Assembly (NCBI GenBank): GCA_021927905.1
Contig: BLLK01000047.1
Location: forward strand, 3,410,001-3,474,000
DNA: 64,000 nucleotides
Origin: Chaetoceros tenuissimus
Lineage: Eukaryota > Bacillariophyta > Thalassiosirophyceae > Chaetocerotales > Chaetocerotaceae
Direction of reading: 5' to 3'
Shown here: positions 1 through 12,358 of the stretch, one piece after another
How positions within the stretch are numbered: the stretch's first letter is position 1
How the letters are laid out: the number at the start of each line of letters is the position of its first letter
Position numbers and translations under genes: made by a program
Notes under the pieces: model-generated
The model's input: only the letters and a program-made list of their open reading frames with translations
Told to the model about the DNA's origin: nothing
Databases searched by the model: none

Positions 1-3000
1 CTCCTATTGCTTCTCTACCTATTTCTCGTCCTAGACCAAAAACTCTACTTCCAGTACCCTTGACTAATCCAACCATTTTACTTCCAGTCCCTTTGACTGT
101 ACCTATCACATTTCCAACTGCCTCGGTAACGGATCCCTTCTTATGATCTTCGCTCCAGTCACTTATTCCTTTTAATGCATGAAGACGAAGTGCCCCTGAT
201 GAAAGGCAAGTTGCGGCAACAACTGGCCTAGACGGTGATGGGCCGAAGTCTATATCATACGCGGACACAACATCTTCCTCATCTTCGCCAATCTGCCATT
301 CGTCTATGAAGGCCAGAGGCTTAATCGCAGAAATAAGATGAAATGACACACCTCTTCCACTACAAACCATCACAGCTTTACCATCATAGGTTTGTGATAT
401 TTTGTTTGGAATTCCACGCCATGTCTCCAAAGCCTTTGCTCCGACGTGCCTTCCTTCTAAAGTAAACAACTGAAGAGTTACCACATCACGTTTGAAATCA
501 CCAGAATCTGACCAAAACTTTGATACGCAAACCACAACTAGGTATCCAGAAGATGTAACACATATCGAGTTTGAATCAGCAAAACAGGTTTCGCAATTTA
601 CTCCTGAACCTATTTGAATCCCTGTTACTTCTGCAATATTGTCATTTGGAGGAGAAATCGATCGTAACATAGTGCCATTAGTAATGTTGAAAATAGTGCA
701 TCTGAAAGCAGAGACTGATGCGCATAGATTCAAGCTTGTATTGACTACCACAGAACGAATCTTCTGACCTTGATGACCTCCAAACTTCAAACGAGGTCGC
801 AATGGGAGATTGCACGAAGGAGTTGAAATGAATCTCCAAAGTGTCACTGTACCATCTTCGCTTCCAATCACAGCAACTTCGCCAGCAGCACCTCCAACTC
901 CAGCAGCTGTCATGAATCTACTTAGTATTACTACATGAAAGCGCAATATAATATTTCAATTCCAACTTACCTGTACCAATTGGATCCATATGTATGGCTG
1001 ATATTTTACTTGAGTGAGCAGATCGAACCTGTACCTCACCCTGAATAGTGCATTTCGATGGGTCAACAAGTTGGAAAGTGATTCCACCTTTACCATCTCC
1101 ATCACTGACAACTAAAAGCAGCCTCAAAGAGAAAAGACATCTCGAGATAGCAAGAACTGCAATATCTTTCTTGGTATGCCAATCTTTTGGCCTTGGACGC
1201 TCGAAACTAAGACGTGGAACAGAACGAAAATGAGGCAATTCACGCGTCGCTACAAAATACCCTCTGTCTTCAAAAAGATCAACGTTCCTCCTTGGCCTTT
1301 CTTCAGATTGTTCTGTATCTGCTTTCCAAGTCCATCGGAAGAAATGAAATATACCCAAAGCATCAATAGCGATACATCTATCTGGAAATACAAAACGCAC
1401 GCTGATTAAAGGTGCATGTGGTCCAGGCGGTGGTGCAAAAAGATGTACCCAGTGGGAAATTGGAGCTGATTCGAAAGGAAGCTGACGGTGACTGTTGTTT
1501 GGATCTATCGAACCAAAGTCGAAAACTCCCAGCATTTCAGAAAGAGTTAGCTTTCGACGAGGATTAGACTTCACGAGTTTGTGAACGTGTGGTCTCCAAA
1601 AGAGCTGCATTGGGCACTGCCCAAAATGAGCAATCTGTAGTTCAGTTGCGATTCTGAGATCTTCGTCCTCGATACTTGCGACATCAACACTACCATAGTA
1701 AGTCAAATAGAAGAAAACATTGTGTGCTTCAACTGCATCGGGCCCTTGCTGTTTTCTTCCAAAGATCAAATCGATCCAATGTGGTAGCATTGAAGTACAA
1801 ACCTCACTTTCAAGAGCACAGCGCATCACTTCTACAAACCTTTCTGGAGATCCTTTGGCCCACGGAGGCAACTCTACATCTCCAAGCGTTTCACCATCTT
1901 GACTTGTGCCTAACTTGAATTGATTGGAGTTTCTCAAAAATGCTGGATTACAATACCACTCTGGTGTCAATTCTTTCACTTCACTTGCGCTCTGACCAGT
2001 AACCATATCCCAAGTTCTTGGAACAGAGCTAAAAAGTCTATCCGCTACATCAAAGTGACCGCTTTGTAACTGACGATGAAGAGATGCAAATGGATGCATT
2101 CTAACTAAAAAGTGAAGAACTACTCCAGCTGACGTTGAGTAGTGCGAGCCATACATGAAGGGTGGAATAATAGGGTCATCAAAAGTTTCAAATCTCTCAA
2201 TGAACTCTTGAAGCCTTCCTGGATTTAAAGCTCCCATTGGCTTGGTTAAATCCCGAAAGTTGTTTTTATCATTGAGATTAGGTACTTCCTCGGATCTATA
2301 ATTTGAAAGAACCCACGGAAAAACAGGATACTGACAAAGGTCATTAAAACTGCGACCAGATAAGCAATTTAATGCGAGTAAATAGTCAAAGTTGCCGATT
2401 CGTCCTTTAACCCATCCAATTGTAATGTTTCGAAGATGTTCGTGTAAGAATTGTGCACTTTTTTCAGGCCATTGCTTGATAGTAGAAGTAGGAGCTCTTG
2501 TCATGATGACATTAGCGGCATCATCTCTATCTTCATTTCCTTCTCTGCCTGGACCAAAGTCTATTAAAACAGAGTTCATTGCCGAGCTTAATCCAGGGCC
2601 TCCAAAAATGTCACCTCCAGTTGGCATAAAAAATATCTCAATTGCGCTATCACGAAGGCGATAGCGACGTAGGTATATGTGTGATATTTCATAAATATTC
2701 CACCGAATGGATTTAGGGCGTTTTGCAGCTTCTTTCTTGAAATGTTGGATGATTCTTTCATATTCAAGCTCGTTTGACAATTTCTCGTTGTCCTCATCGT
2801 CGCAATCAAGTTTCTTCTTGAGCTCATCAATAGCCATTTGCTCTCCTTCATATAGACCACTAGCATCACTGTATTCCAAAAATAAATGTGTAGGAGTTAC
2901 AAAAAGTGTGCCTTTTCTATTACCCTCGGGTCTGATATGAACACAATTCTCATATTCGATTTCGACAAGGGTTTCCCCAGCATTTATTTGTGTATTAGGA

Positions 3001-6000
3001 ATGTGAGCATGTCGCACATTCCCCTGTAGTGTTGTAGATGATATATTAGGAGGATTAGCAAATGTTGACATTACAAATTCATGCTGCAAATCATCTGAGT
3101 CCATGAGGTCAACATCCATGGATATGCCCTCTTGTTGAACTTCCTCCTTCACGTGTTCTTCTACAGCTACATTTTCCTGACCTGATGTTGTCTCACTCTT
3201 GTCGTTGCCAACCTGCTCTTTTTCCGGTTGCTCACTTGATGGAAAGTCAAGGAATCCGTCTTCACTATCATGAAAATCTTCAAGAAGATCTGCGTTCGCG
3301 GATGGTTTTGAGACAAGAACATTAGATCCATCGAGGCTATCATTATCTTCTTCAATCTCTAGTTCACTTTTATTTTCTTTCTTTGTGATGTCAACAATCT
3401 TGAGAGTTCCCTGTTGCACCAAACTATTCAGTTGTTCAAAACCTTGTTCATCATCGCCATCAAACGAATTTATGCCGATAGTATGATCAAGTTGTTTAGG
3501 GATAGTTCTTGGAAACTATGAAAAATAATTTTATTCCTTTGGCTTAGAAATACTAGAAAAATATTGGAAGGCAGTACTTATGAACTTACTTGTGGATGTG
3601 TTGGTATTGTTACCATTCTTGCTCCGTAATCTCTTCCTCCGTCGGCCATGCATCTTTCGAACATGTCTCTGAAAGATGATTCTTTCAATTCCATGAACTT
3701 TCTCCACGCCTGCTTCTCTACGAAGCTGATATTGTTGTATCGCTTGAAAGGATAGATGTTAGTTTGAATTTCGTCTCTTCTGCTGGACTCAGCTGATGCT
3801 AACTCTTGAGAAAAAATGTTAGTTTCTGAATGGAAATAATTTACTCACTACAGAGATGTGAAATAGACGTACCGATATATGATGTCATGGAATCAGCAGC
3901 GTCACCACTTTGTACAAGATTACCTCTATTTGCATCGAAGTACTTATCTAGTGAAGTTTTGGTGTCAAATAGTTCCACCAATTCGGATTCTTCTTCATCG
4001 AGTAGTTGATTTTCATCCCAGGCATCTAAATAACGAGATAGAAGGTGAAATGCTCTATCGGAAATATCCTTAACGTCCACAATTCCATCTTCATCTTGGC
4101 AGCATTTTTCAAGTGACTTGCCAAATCCTTTGTAGTTAGTCCATCCCAAAGTCGAACTTCCACGGGGCGACGAAAATGATTTGTTTTCCCTTTCTAGCTC
4201 CATATCATCTGGGAAAACGATAAAATCTTCGACTCCACTTTGATTACTAACACTGGCAGAATCAGAATGGTGATGATCCCCGGAAGACTTTGCTGTTAGT
4301 GCACTTCCGATCAGTAATGCCTCTACTTCGTTCGCATTAGCAGCCTCTTGTTCACTGTCAAGATCGGGATCATCATCTCTACTATAAGCTTTCAATTTAG
4401 CAGTTTCGCGTTTTATCCTTTCCCCGTCATAACGAATTTTCATTTCATTTGCGATAGTGAGGAACAAAGTCCTAAATATCAGTGATGCACTCATGTCCTC
4501 CATGGAATCTTTGCATTTTATACTTTTCCGCAGTATAGACAATGTATTGAGACAAACATCTCTCGCGTTTGAAAATGCAAGGCCTACTACAGCAGCAACC
4601 AGTGAACTACTCAATTCTTGGACAACCACAGAAAGGAGTGAATCTGTTTCTTGCACACCATCTAAGCTATCTGGCTGATGAACTAATATTGAAGTTCCTC
4701 TTATATGACGTAGACATGCAAGAACCACTCGTAATGATGGCTGCAGAATTGGTAAAAGCATTTTTGAAGTTGAAATTGTATCAGGAATACTCGTAGCCGG
4801 AATAGGCTTTGATACTATTAAATTGATGGCATTCTTAGCACTTGTTGTCATTTGGTAAATTTCGTCCTTTTCCGCCAGCATTTGAAGGTCGTTTTTATTC
4901 TCTAAACTAGGTTTACTATTCTCAACGAGATTTGCTATCAGATTTTCGCAATGCTCTTGCAATGTCTGGATATATGTTTGATCATCTTTTCCTTTGTCAA
5001 TGGTGTTGTCAGGAGATTGCATGGAAGGAGGACGGGGAAGGTCTAGTTGACACCACCCCGTATTTTCCCTTCCCGCTTCTAAAATTTTGAGCAAAGCTTG
5101 CAGAAGCTGTATTTGATCTAGAGAGAATCTCAAAGTTGATGTCTCGTCAACCTCTGATTTTGCTTCTAGCAATCCTTTCTCTTCTATGAGATCACAAAGC
5201 CTTGCAACAGAACTACATAATTCAATAGTTGTCCAAGGATTTGATCCGTCGCCTTCCCTATTGACAACAACATTCAAAGTAAGTGCAATTAATCTACACA
5301 GTACATTCTTACGTACAAGTGCTTTTGCTCTACTCGATAGTTGAGTCTCTTTTCCTATATTTGCTTCTCCATTGTTCATAGATCCATTTTGGGCAGGAGA
5401 GGAATCCGACGAATTTGTATCACAAACAGAAAGGATCGTGCGCCACACCGATGTCGATGCTTCACCACCACCACACATCATGCACCTCGTGATGAGTGTC
5501 GCTGCCAATACCAGTAGATCTTGTTGACATGAAAGCAGTATAGCTTTTTGTTCATCAATTGATATTGTCGATCCATTCGAACTTTCGTCTACTAAGTCCC
5601 AAGTGTCTAAGTCAGAGGTTTGTTGAAAGTCTCTAAAGCTCTGAAGTTTCTCCTCCAACGTTACAAGTATCACAACAAGCTGTGGGACTAGCTCGACCGC
5701 AGTTCTTACCTCGGGTCGGTCTACAACAGCAGATGCTTGATTACGTCTATTCCCTGTTGGCCTTTGACGAGACATTAGCCCTATGTCCTTCTCTAACAAG
5801 TAAAAAGTTAGGTTTTTTAGGCACATGACAATCATGGATATCGTATCCAAAGCGATTTTCTTCACATGTATTGTCTCAGTTTTATTCATAGCAAGAAGTC
5901 CTGCTACTAAACCTCCTGATAAGAAAAACATAGTTCTTAGTCGGTAGCTTAATTCTGAAAGATGAGTCTTCACGAGGTCCATTGTTGTGGATGCAGACAC

Positions 6001-9000
6001 TGAAGGCACAGCAGAGGTGGGAGTTTGTAACGGCGGTAAGAACAGTTGAAGTATTTCGGCACAGTCCTTTGTTAAAATGCAATCATTGAGAGATCCTGCT
6101 TGACCTGACTGAATCAATAATCCTCCAGCCTGTTTTGCAGCTTTCTCACCCTCAGGACCATACAATGAAACAACCCACTATAAATACAAGATTTAGTATG
6201 ACTGAGAACAAGAAAAGACAACCCGAGCAGACAAAACTTACTACAAATAAGCGCAACACTAGTCTCCAGTGATATTGCCAATGGAAGTTGTACTTTTCCA
6301 AATCAGTTTCTTTCATCTCCAAGCTCGAATTACCTTCCGAGCTACCAGTAAAAATGGTACGACTGATTAAAAGCGGTGCAACAACGTCATGAAATTCCGC
6401 AACAATCAAGTTCCGTCCAAGCCTTGCCCAAATATCCGTTTTGATTTTTTTCAATCGTTCATTTGCCTCCGAATTTCTTTGCTTCTGACCAGAATTTTTA
6501 TTCACATGCAGCACAGAGACAAGTCCATTATTTAGGGACCTATCTGGATTTGATTTAATTACGGGAAATGTTTCACAATAGACAAGAATGTCGTTGATGG
6601 CTGTCAAGATAGAATGTGCCGCAATACTTCCTAGTTGGCAGTCGCTCAAAGCATTTACGGCTGCTTTGACATCATGTTCACCTTGAGATAAAGTCTTCTT
6701 TGACGACAATGAATATTTCAGCATCATATATAAGAAATGCGATAAAGATGTTGATATCGACATTTTTGATGCGAAGGAACCTGGATCACTATCCTTTGAT
6801 AATATTATTTCTTCACCAAATCTTATACGAATAAGATCAATTAAATGTTGGACACTCATTTCATTTCTAAGCAGTCTTCCATATCCACTATCAAATTTAT
6901 TCACTATCTCAGAGGATTGGTCATTCAAAAATCCATCAGAGCAGTAGCGATCAGATACTGCTTTCAGAATTATGGAACACGCATTCAAATCCTTCCCCCA
7001 AAGGTCCATTTCCAATGAAAATCCAAAAATTGATGTGAGCGCTATATCAGAGGATCGTCGAATGTGAAGGGATAGATTGGGTCGCTTCCAACGTCTACCA
7101 ACGGCTTGTGGCAAACCACAGCAACTATCAATAAGTTTACAGCATGCATTTGTTATAAGAGGTGGTACATATGTTGGAGCTGACTGATTCAATGCGTGAA
7201 TATCGCGCAACTCATCTTCTGGAGTTTCTTTCCCTTCATAAATCTTCCATAGATCCGTTTTTCTTTCTTTGGAGTTTTTCATTGAAAACATATTTAGTCT
7301 CGACGCACGAAGAAGAACTCTTCTAAGCAAAGTAGCCATGCTATGGATTGCTCCACTATGTAAAACCTCCTCCTTGGCTCTACCTCCAAGTGATAGGTTG
7401 GCAGCAAATAATTCAATTAAATTTGCTGCTAGCTGACCATCTTTGTACACAATTAAATCGTACAGGTGATCAAAAGATTCTTTGTAATATTTGATCTGGA
7501 GTTTGTGAGCAAACCCGGGAGGTGGTAACGACAGATGAAAAATCTGGAGTATTATACCAAAAGTATCAGTTGTAAAGTAGGTATCCAGGAAACTGGGTAT
7601 TGGTCTTTCTTGAGGCAAAATAGAATTCGGAAGACTATAAGAAGGTACCGGAAGAGTGCCTACTTTCGACTTGATAATCTTTTCTCGACTAAGAAACTCA
7701 TTAGTTGCATTGAATATTCGAATGTTTCCTCCACATTTTGCAATTGTTGTGTTTTCATCCAGCATATCAGATTGCGCACTATTCTTTCGCCGAGTTACTT
7801 TCCTTCTAGAAGGTGTAGACGCTGTTGGAATTTCTGTTGTAGGTTCTCGAGGTTGTACTACGCCAACTTTGTGAACATCGCCAGTCATTCCAACTGATGC
7901 ACCAATGTTGACAGGTATTATCACTCGTCCACCACCAACTTCTACTGCCTTGGACACGTTGATACCAATGACAAGTTTACATAAAAGTCTCTGCAAAAGG
8001 ACTTCTCCTTGGTGAGTACCATCTGAAGACAACAAAACTCCGATAGACAATGGAATACCTATACCACGACTACTGATCAAACCAGCCTTGCCACGATTGG
8101 AAGATAACCCAAATGGCCCTTTGCCACCAGCACCTTGTTTATACATTGCAACTCTTTCAATATTTGTCATTACCGCATCACGATTCTGTACAACGGGAGG
8201 AACTGCTGGTAGTACCCCATCTGCATTTGTCGACGGACCATGTTCCGCTACAATACCTTGAATCAAAGTGGGTATATTTTCCTTATATAAACCAAAACCA
8301 GCAAAATCCACTGAATCAATGGAAACAGATCCATTTTCACCATCATTAGGAATATTGCACAATATAAAGTTATCCTTCATGATACCATTATCATTTCCCA
8401 AAGTTGGATATGAAACTTCTCCCTTTCCCACTTCAACACCATCCATGGCAACTGTCAAAATTGGTGGCTTCAAATATGGGAACGAATGTTGAACTCCAAT
8501 GAGTGTCCATTTCCCAACTGGAATAGCTAAATGTGTCATGAAGGAAGTATTATGCATAGAACTTGATGTATCTGCTTTACTCGCAGCTTGCGACCTCAAC
8601 GACTCCACTCTTAAAAAGGCAGTGATAAAGTCTTTAGAGTTGGACGTGGAGTCCGATTGAAGAGTAGCCTGTATACCACTTGCAGTAGGTGATGCATTCG
8701 TTGCAAATCTGTATAAAATTTGTGGTTTAGGATTCATACTTTCAGCCCATGGATCATGTTCTTCATCATCATTAGAAGCAGCAGTATTAGCTGAAGCATC
8801 ATGACGATGAAAGCGTACCCACATCAATACACTGTATCCTTTACGAAATTGAGAAGACCAATCAATGACAGGTAGTTGTATTCCACTATTCATCATTTGT
8901 TCGGATGTGACTATATGTTCTGGTTCTTTCAAAATAGTCAAATGTGTATCTGAAATAATTGGTGAGAATAATTCATCCTTGTATGGAGTCTCTGCATCTG

Positions 9001-9184
9001 ATTGGCGGATAAAATCTGTATAATTCTTGGCAACTTGTATCTTTTGATCGGGATGTGCATGTGGTTGACTGTTATGAGTGACTATTGTTTCAAATTGATT
9101 GTAAATATACTCTGACAGTGAAGTTTCTGATTCTTTTTCATTGGCCAATGGCTTTGCAGATGTCACATTTGAAGGGGAATCCAT
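1..9184 (-). CDS. BEACH/WD40 protein of the neurobeachin/LYST class (3' end outside window)
   Basis: Five exons visible, read right to left: 9184-6242, 6177-3873, 3825-3590, 3515-971 and 906 to beyond base 1. The open frame continues 13 codons upstream but opens only with TTG, so the ATG at 9184 is taken. About 2,980 residues are visible. In order: a ConA-like lectin/LamG-type domain near the N-terminus (about residues 90-350), a long helical armadillo-type region, a PH-BEACH domain, and a BEACH domain with conserved blocks such as NLNDKNNFRDL, PPFMYGSHYS and ELTPEWYCNPAF. WD40 repeats follow and run off the window. Family members are scaffolds for vesicle traffic, lysosome or autophagosome biology. 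Junctions 6242/6177, 3590/3515 and 971/906 are clear. The 3873/3825 intron is only 47 nt, and a second choice (about 3849/3804) also keeps frame. Which BEACH subfamily it belongs to is not settled. Confidence 0.9.
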
Positions 9185-9797
9185 TTTTGATATTTTATTT
9201 CTGTGGAATGAAAATCTTGTCAATCAACAACGAATGAAGAAACTTTATATACACGTTTACAGGTATTCAGGTATTCAACCTTCTTGAGATGAATGAATCA
9301 GTAGTAGTATTGTGTAAATGAAATAGATCTTTGTCAGTGTTCTTTCTTAGCTCAAAAAGAATCTTCGCGTCTGCTTGATGATCAAAACGTCGATTTCTGA
9401 AGCTCTTTCAAAGGCTTACTTCCAAAATAAAGGAGAGTGGTTTCGCAGCGTTTCTTGTGCGCGTTTCTTTCTAAAAGGACTCTAATGACCTGCTTTCAAC
9501 TATGGATATTCCAAAGAAGATCAGGTTGGATGCTTCCATTATTTCTGTTTGCATTTACTTTTCCAGTCGTTGGTGTCCTCTCATCTTCATCTCATTCAAT
9601 CACGATGCATATAGGTGGATATCTAAATAGCCATTTAGTAGTAGAGCAATAGACACTCTCTTCTTTTTCAGTTGAAGTTACAGTAAAGACATCCTAAAGC
9701 GTATCTTCTTAGGTATCTCTAATTGAATTGAAATAGAAAGGCAAGTACTACTACTTACATCACAGATAGTATCAATCAATTAAACACCTTAGAAACA
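9185..9797. promoter_or_regulatory. Divergent intergenic region, BEACH gene and superoxide reductase
   Basis: A 613-bp gap between two outward-reading genes, so it should hold both promoters and 5' UTRs. A pyrimidine-rich stretch ending in CAG lies just before the BEACH ATG on the minus strand and could be a 5'-UTR splice acceptor, but no matching donor could be fixed. A 71-codon frame at 9437-9652 opens with GTG and has no recognisable content. No tRNA or repeat was seen. Confidence 0.5.
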
Positions 9798-10343
9798 ATG
9801 AAGACTGGAATTGCACAACTACTTCTCATCACATCTGCGGTTGCATTCTCTCAACCAGAGAACAACGTCAACAGACGTGAAGCTATGCAACAAACTGCAT
9901 CCATTCTCGCATCGGGTACAATCGCATCTACAACCATTGCATCTAATCCAGAAGAAGCAGAAGCATACGGATCTCAAATGCCATTGTTTTCAAAAGTTGC
10001 TAAATTAGAAACTGCAAACTACATGGGACAAATCAATAAGCCAATCTATGTTCCAAACTCCAATGGTGCTCCTGAGAAACACTTACCATCTGTTTCCATT
10101 AATGGAAATGATTTGGAAATATCTGCAAATCATGTCATGACTGAAGAACATTACATACAATTCATGTGGTTGAAGGATGGGAATGAGGTTGTGCTTGCAA
10201 AGGAGTTGACTCCTACTGAAGAAAAGCCTGTTTTGAAAGCAAAGGTTCCTTCAGGGGTTACTCTTACTCCATATTTGTTTTGTAATTTACATGGACTTTG
10301 GAAGGGTGAACCATTCACTGTTCCTGGAGTAGCAAGTGCTTAG
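9798..10343 (+). CDS. Superoxide reductase (desulfoferrodoxin/neelaredoxin centre II) with plastid and Tat-like leaders
   Basis: Encodes 181 residues in one exon. Residues 90-175 match the superoxide reductase iron domain, which reduces superoxide to hydrogen peroxide without making oxygen. The expected square-pyramidal Fe ligands are visible: His95, His112, His118, Cys162 and His165, the last two in FCNLHGLWKG. The N-terminal desulforedoxin centre I is absent, as in the one-iron class. Residues 1-16 form a hydrophobic signal peptide ending AVA before Phe17, matching the diatom plastid rule. After it come a twin Arg at 26-27, a mild hydrophobic Ala/Ser/Ile stretch (31-49) and a possible cleavage site AEA/Y near residue 57. 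That arrangement looks like a thylakoid-lumen Tat signal. The enzyme call rests on five ligands and is firm; the lumen address is inference. The ATG at 9798 is the first in frame. Confidence 0.88.
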   Translation: MKTGIAQLLLITSAVAFSQPENNVNRREAMQQTASILASGTIASTTIASNPEEAEAYGSQMPLFSKVAKLETANYMGQINKPIYVPNSNGAPEKHLPSVSINGNDLEISANHVMTEEHYIQFMWLKDGNEVVLAKELTPTEEKPVLKAKVPSGVTLTPYLFCNLHGLWKGEPFTVPGVASA

Positions 10344-10519
10344 GTTTTCTATGCTATTGGCTTATGGTTGGAAATTGAGTTTAGATTCAAATGATTCTTT
10401 GCATATTTATAAAATATGAATTAACCACTGAGCGTAATAACAATACACATTTTTCAGTCATGGTTGTAGTGTAATAGCAACATGAACTTAAGAATCTTAT
10501 AGTAGAATTAAAATGTCTA

Positions 10520-11902
10520 TTAACCTCTAAGCTTGGTCTGTTTTTGCTTCTTTGCTTCATATTTTTTCTTGTGATACTTATCTGCAAAGTTCTGTACAAG
10601 CCTTTGGTAGTTCTTATCTTGACTTTGCTGCTTATTAGTCTTTGTAACAATCTGTACAACATCTTCATCTCGAAGTTGATGGCTCAAACCGCATCTTTGA
10701 GGGGAGTGCTTTGCACTCTTTCCCCATACAAGTGCAAAGTTGAAATCACGAAGCATTTGACTGGAAACATTCATACAGAGAGACTTGACTGTTGTACCCT
10801 TTCTCAATTTCGATAGGACTACGGGATCGACCAAATCTGGTTGCTGGCCTTTCCTCTTTGTGTAGATTCTAGTCAAGCCGAGATACTTCCACATATAAGT
10901 CTTTAGTAAATCGTCCTCTCTATGATCTGGAGAAATATTGAAGCCTCCTCTCACACTTCCTACACAACTATGTGGCATTCTTGCCAATTGATCAACCTCT
11001 TCCATGGTAATGGTATCAATCTTGTTGTAAAAGTACAGACATGGCTTGTACAATCTATTCCCAACAACTACATCCACCAATTGATCCACCGATATATCTT
11101 CTCTTGCTAGAATATCCGCATTTGAAATTCTATATTCACGAAGAATATTCATCGCCACCTTTTCTGGCTCAGGACCAAGTTTGGTAAGTGGTACAGTACT
11201 TGAAAATTTGATTCCACCAGTAGCCTTTTTCTTAAATGTAACATCTGGCGCACGCTTGTTCAAACGCAAACCTACAGTTTCCAATTCTTCCTCCAAAATT
11301 TCACGATGACGATTCAATCCTTCCTTACCCGCATCCAATACAATCAAAATCGCATCTGCTGAACGTGCAACAGCAATAACTTCTTTACCACGACCTTTAC
11401 CTCTTGCAGCACCTTCAATAATTCCAGGAAGATCAAGAACTTGAATTCTACTTCCTTTGTAATGTAAGGTACCAGGCACACAAGTCAAGGTTGTAAATTC
11501 ATAAGCGGCAGCTTCACTTTTCGTTTCTGTAAGAGTAGACAATAATGTCGATTTTCCTACAGATGGAAAGCCAATGAGTGCAACTCGTGCATCACCTAAT
11601 CGTGCCACATCAAATCCTTCACCTCCTCCTCCACCTGAGCCACCAGATTGTTCAATTAGGAGCTCAGAACGTAATTTTGCAAGTTTAGCTTTGAGTGTTC
11701 CCAAGTGATAATTTGTGGCCTTGTTCTTTTGGGTACGAGCCATTTCATCTTCGATTTCCTACAGGGTTGGATCGATGAAAGGTGAGTTGAGCATCTTATA
11801 AGATAGTAAAGAATATGCACATCCGGCAAACAACTACAGCACCTAATAGTCAATCAAAGAATATGCAGGGTTGCTTACCTTTATCTTTTCAAGAACTCCC
11901 AT
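10520..11902 (-). CDS. DRG1: DRG1-type OBG-family GTPase (developmentally regulated GTP-binding protein)
   Basis: Two exons: 11902-11879 (24 nt, eight codons) and 11758-10520, with a 120-nt intron, giving 420 residues. The joined start reads [20 protein letters not shown], which matches the family's conserved N-terminus; without the tiny exon the protein would begin at MARTQKN. G motifs are clear: GFPSVGKST (G1), DLPGIIEG (G3) and NKID (G4). A TGS domain follows, with [15 protein letters not shown] at its start, and the C-terminus is Lys-rich. DRG1 (Rbg1 in yeast) works with a DFRP partner at ribosomes in translation elongation and is cytosolic. A glycine run near residues 41-50 is a local addition. 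The gene converges with the superoxide reductase gene across 176 bp. Confidence 0.95.
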
Positions 11903-12358
11903 TTTTGCAGAATTTTTTTGTAAATGTCTATCTAGCTAATGATCTTATTTAATGATTTTGTAAAGAAGTGTTGCTAGCTATCGCATTCACACTAGTGTAA
12001 TAGTGAAAGTGTATTAGATTATCGAGTTTACTATGAGCTTGCTGCTAGCTCTTGCTATGAGAAAGCGAGGACGGAGAGCCATCCAAAAATGACCCCCCAA
12101 AAGAGGGGAAGTAAATGGTGCATCATACGTAAAACTGTAATTTAACCTCCTCTACCCTTCGTCACAAAGTGTCGTCTGTTCGTAAGTTGGTAACGGATCT
12201 ATTTCGGTTATTCCGAGATTACAACATGTACTACATATTTACTTCTTCTAGTTAATACATTGAAAGTAGCATCTATTGATAAATCTGACAACAATACTTA
12301 GACAATATATGCTCCATACGAAGGAATAGAGGACTTTGCAAGAACCAAACTCAGAACG
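11903..12358. promoter_or_regulatory. Divergent intergenic region, DRG1 and FucT-like gene
   Basis: A 456-bp gap between outward-reading genes. It is AT-rich with several short CTAGCTA-type repeats around 11931-12060. No open frame of note, tRNA or longer repeat was seen. Confidence 0.4.

Noticed and set aside
9437-9652. 71-codon frame in the BEACH/SOR gap
   Set aside because: Opens with GTG, has no domain, and lies in a divergent promoter region.
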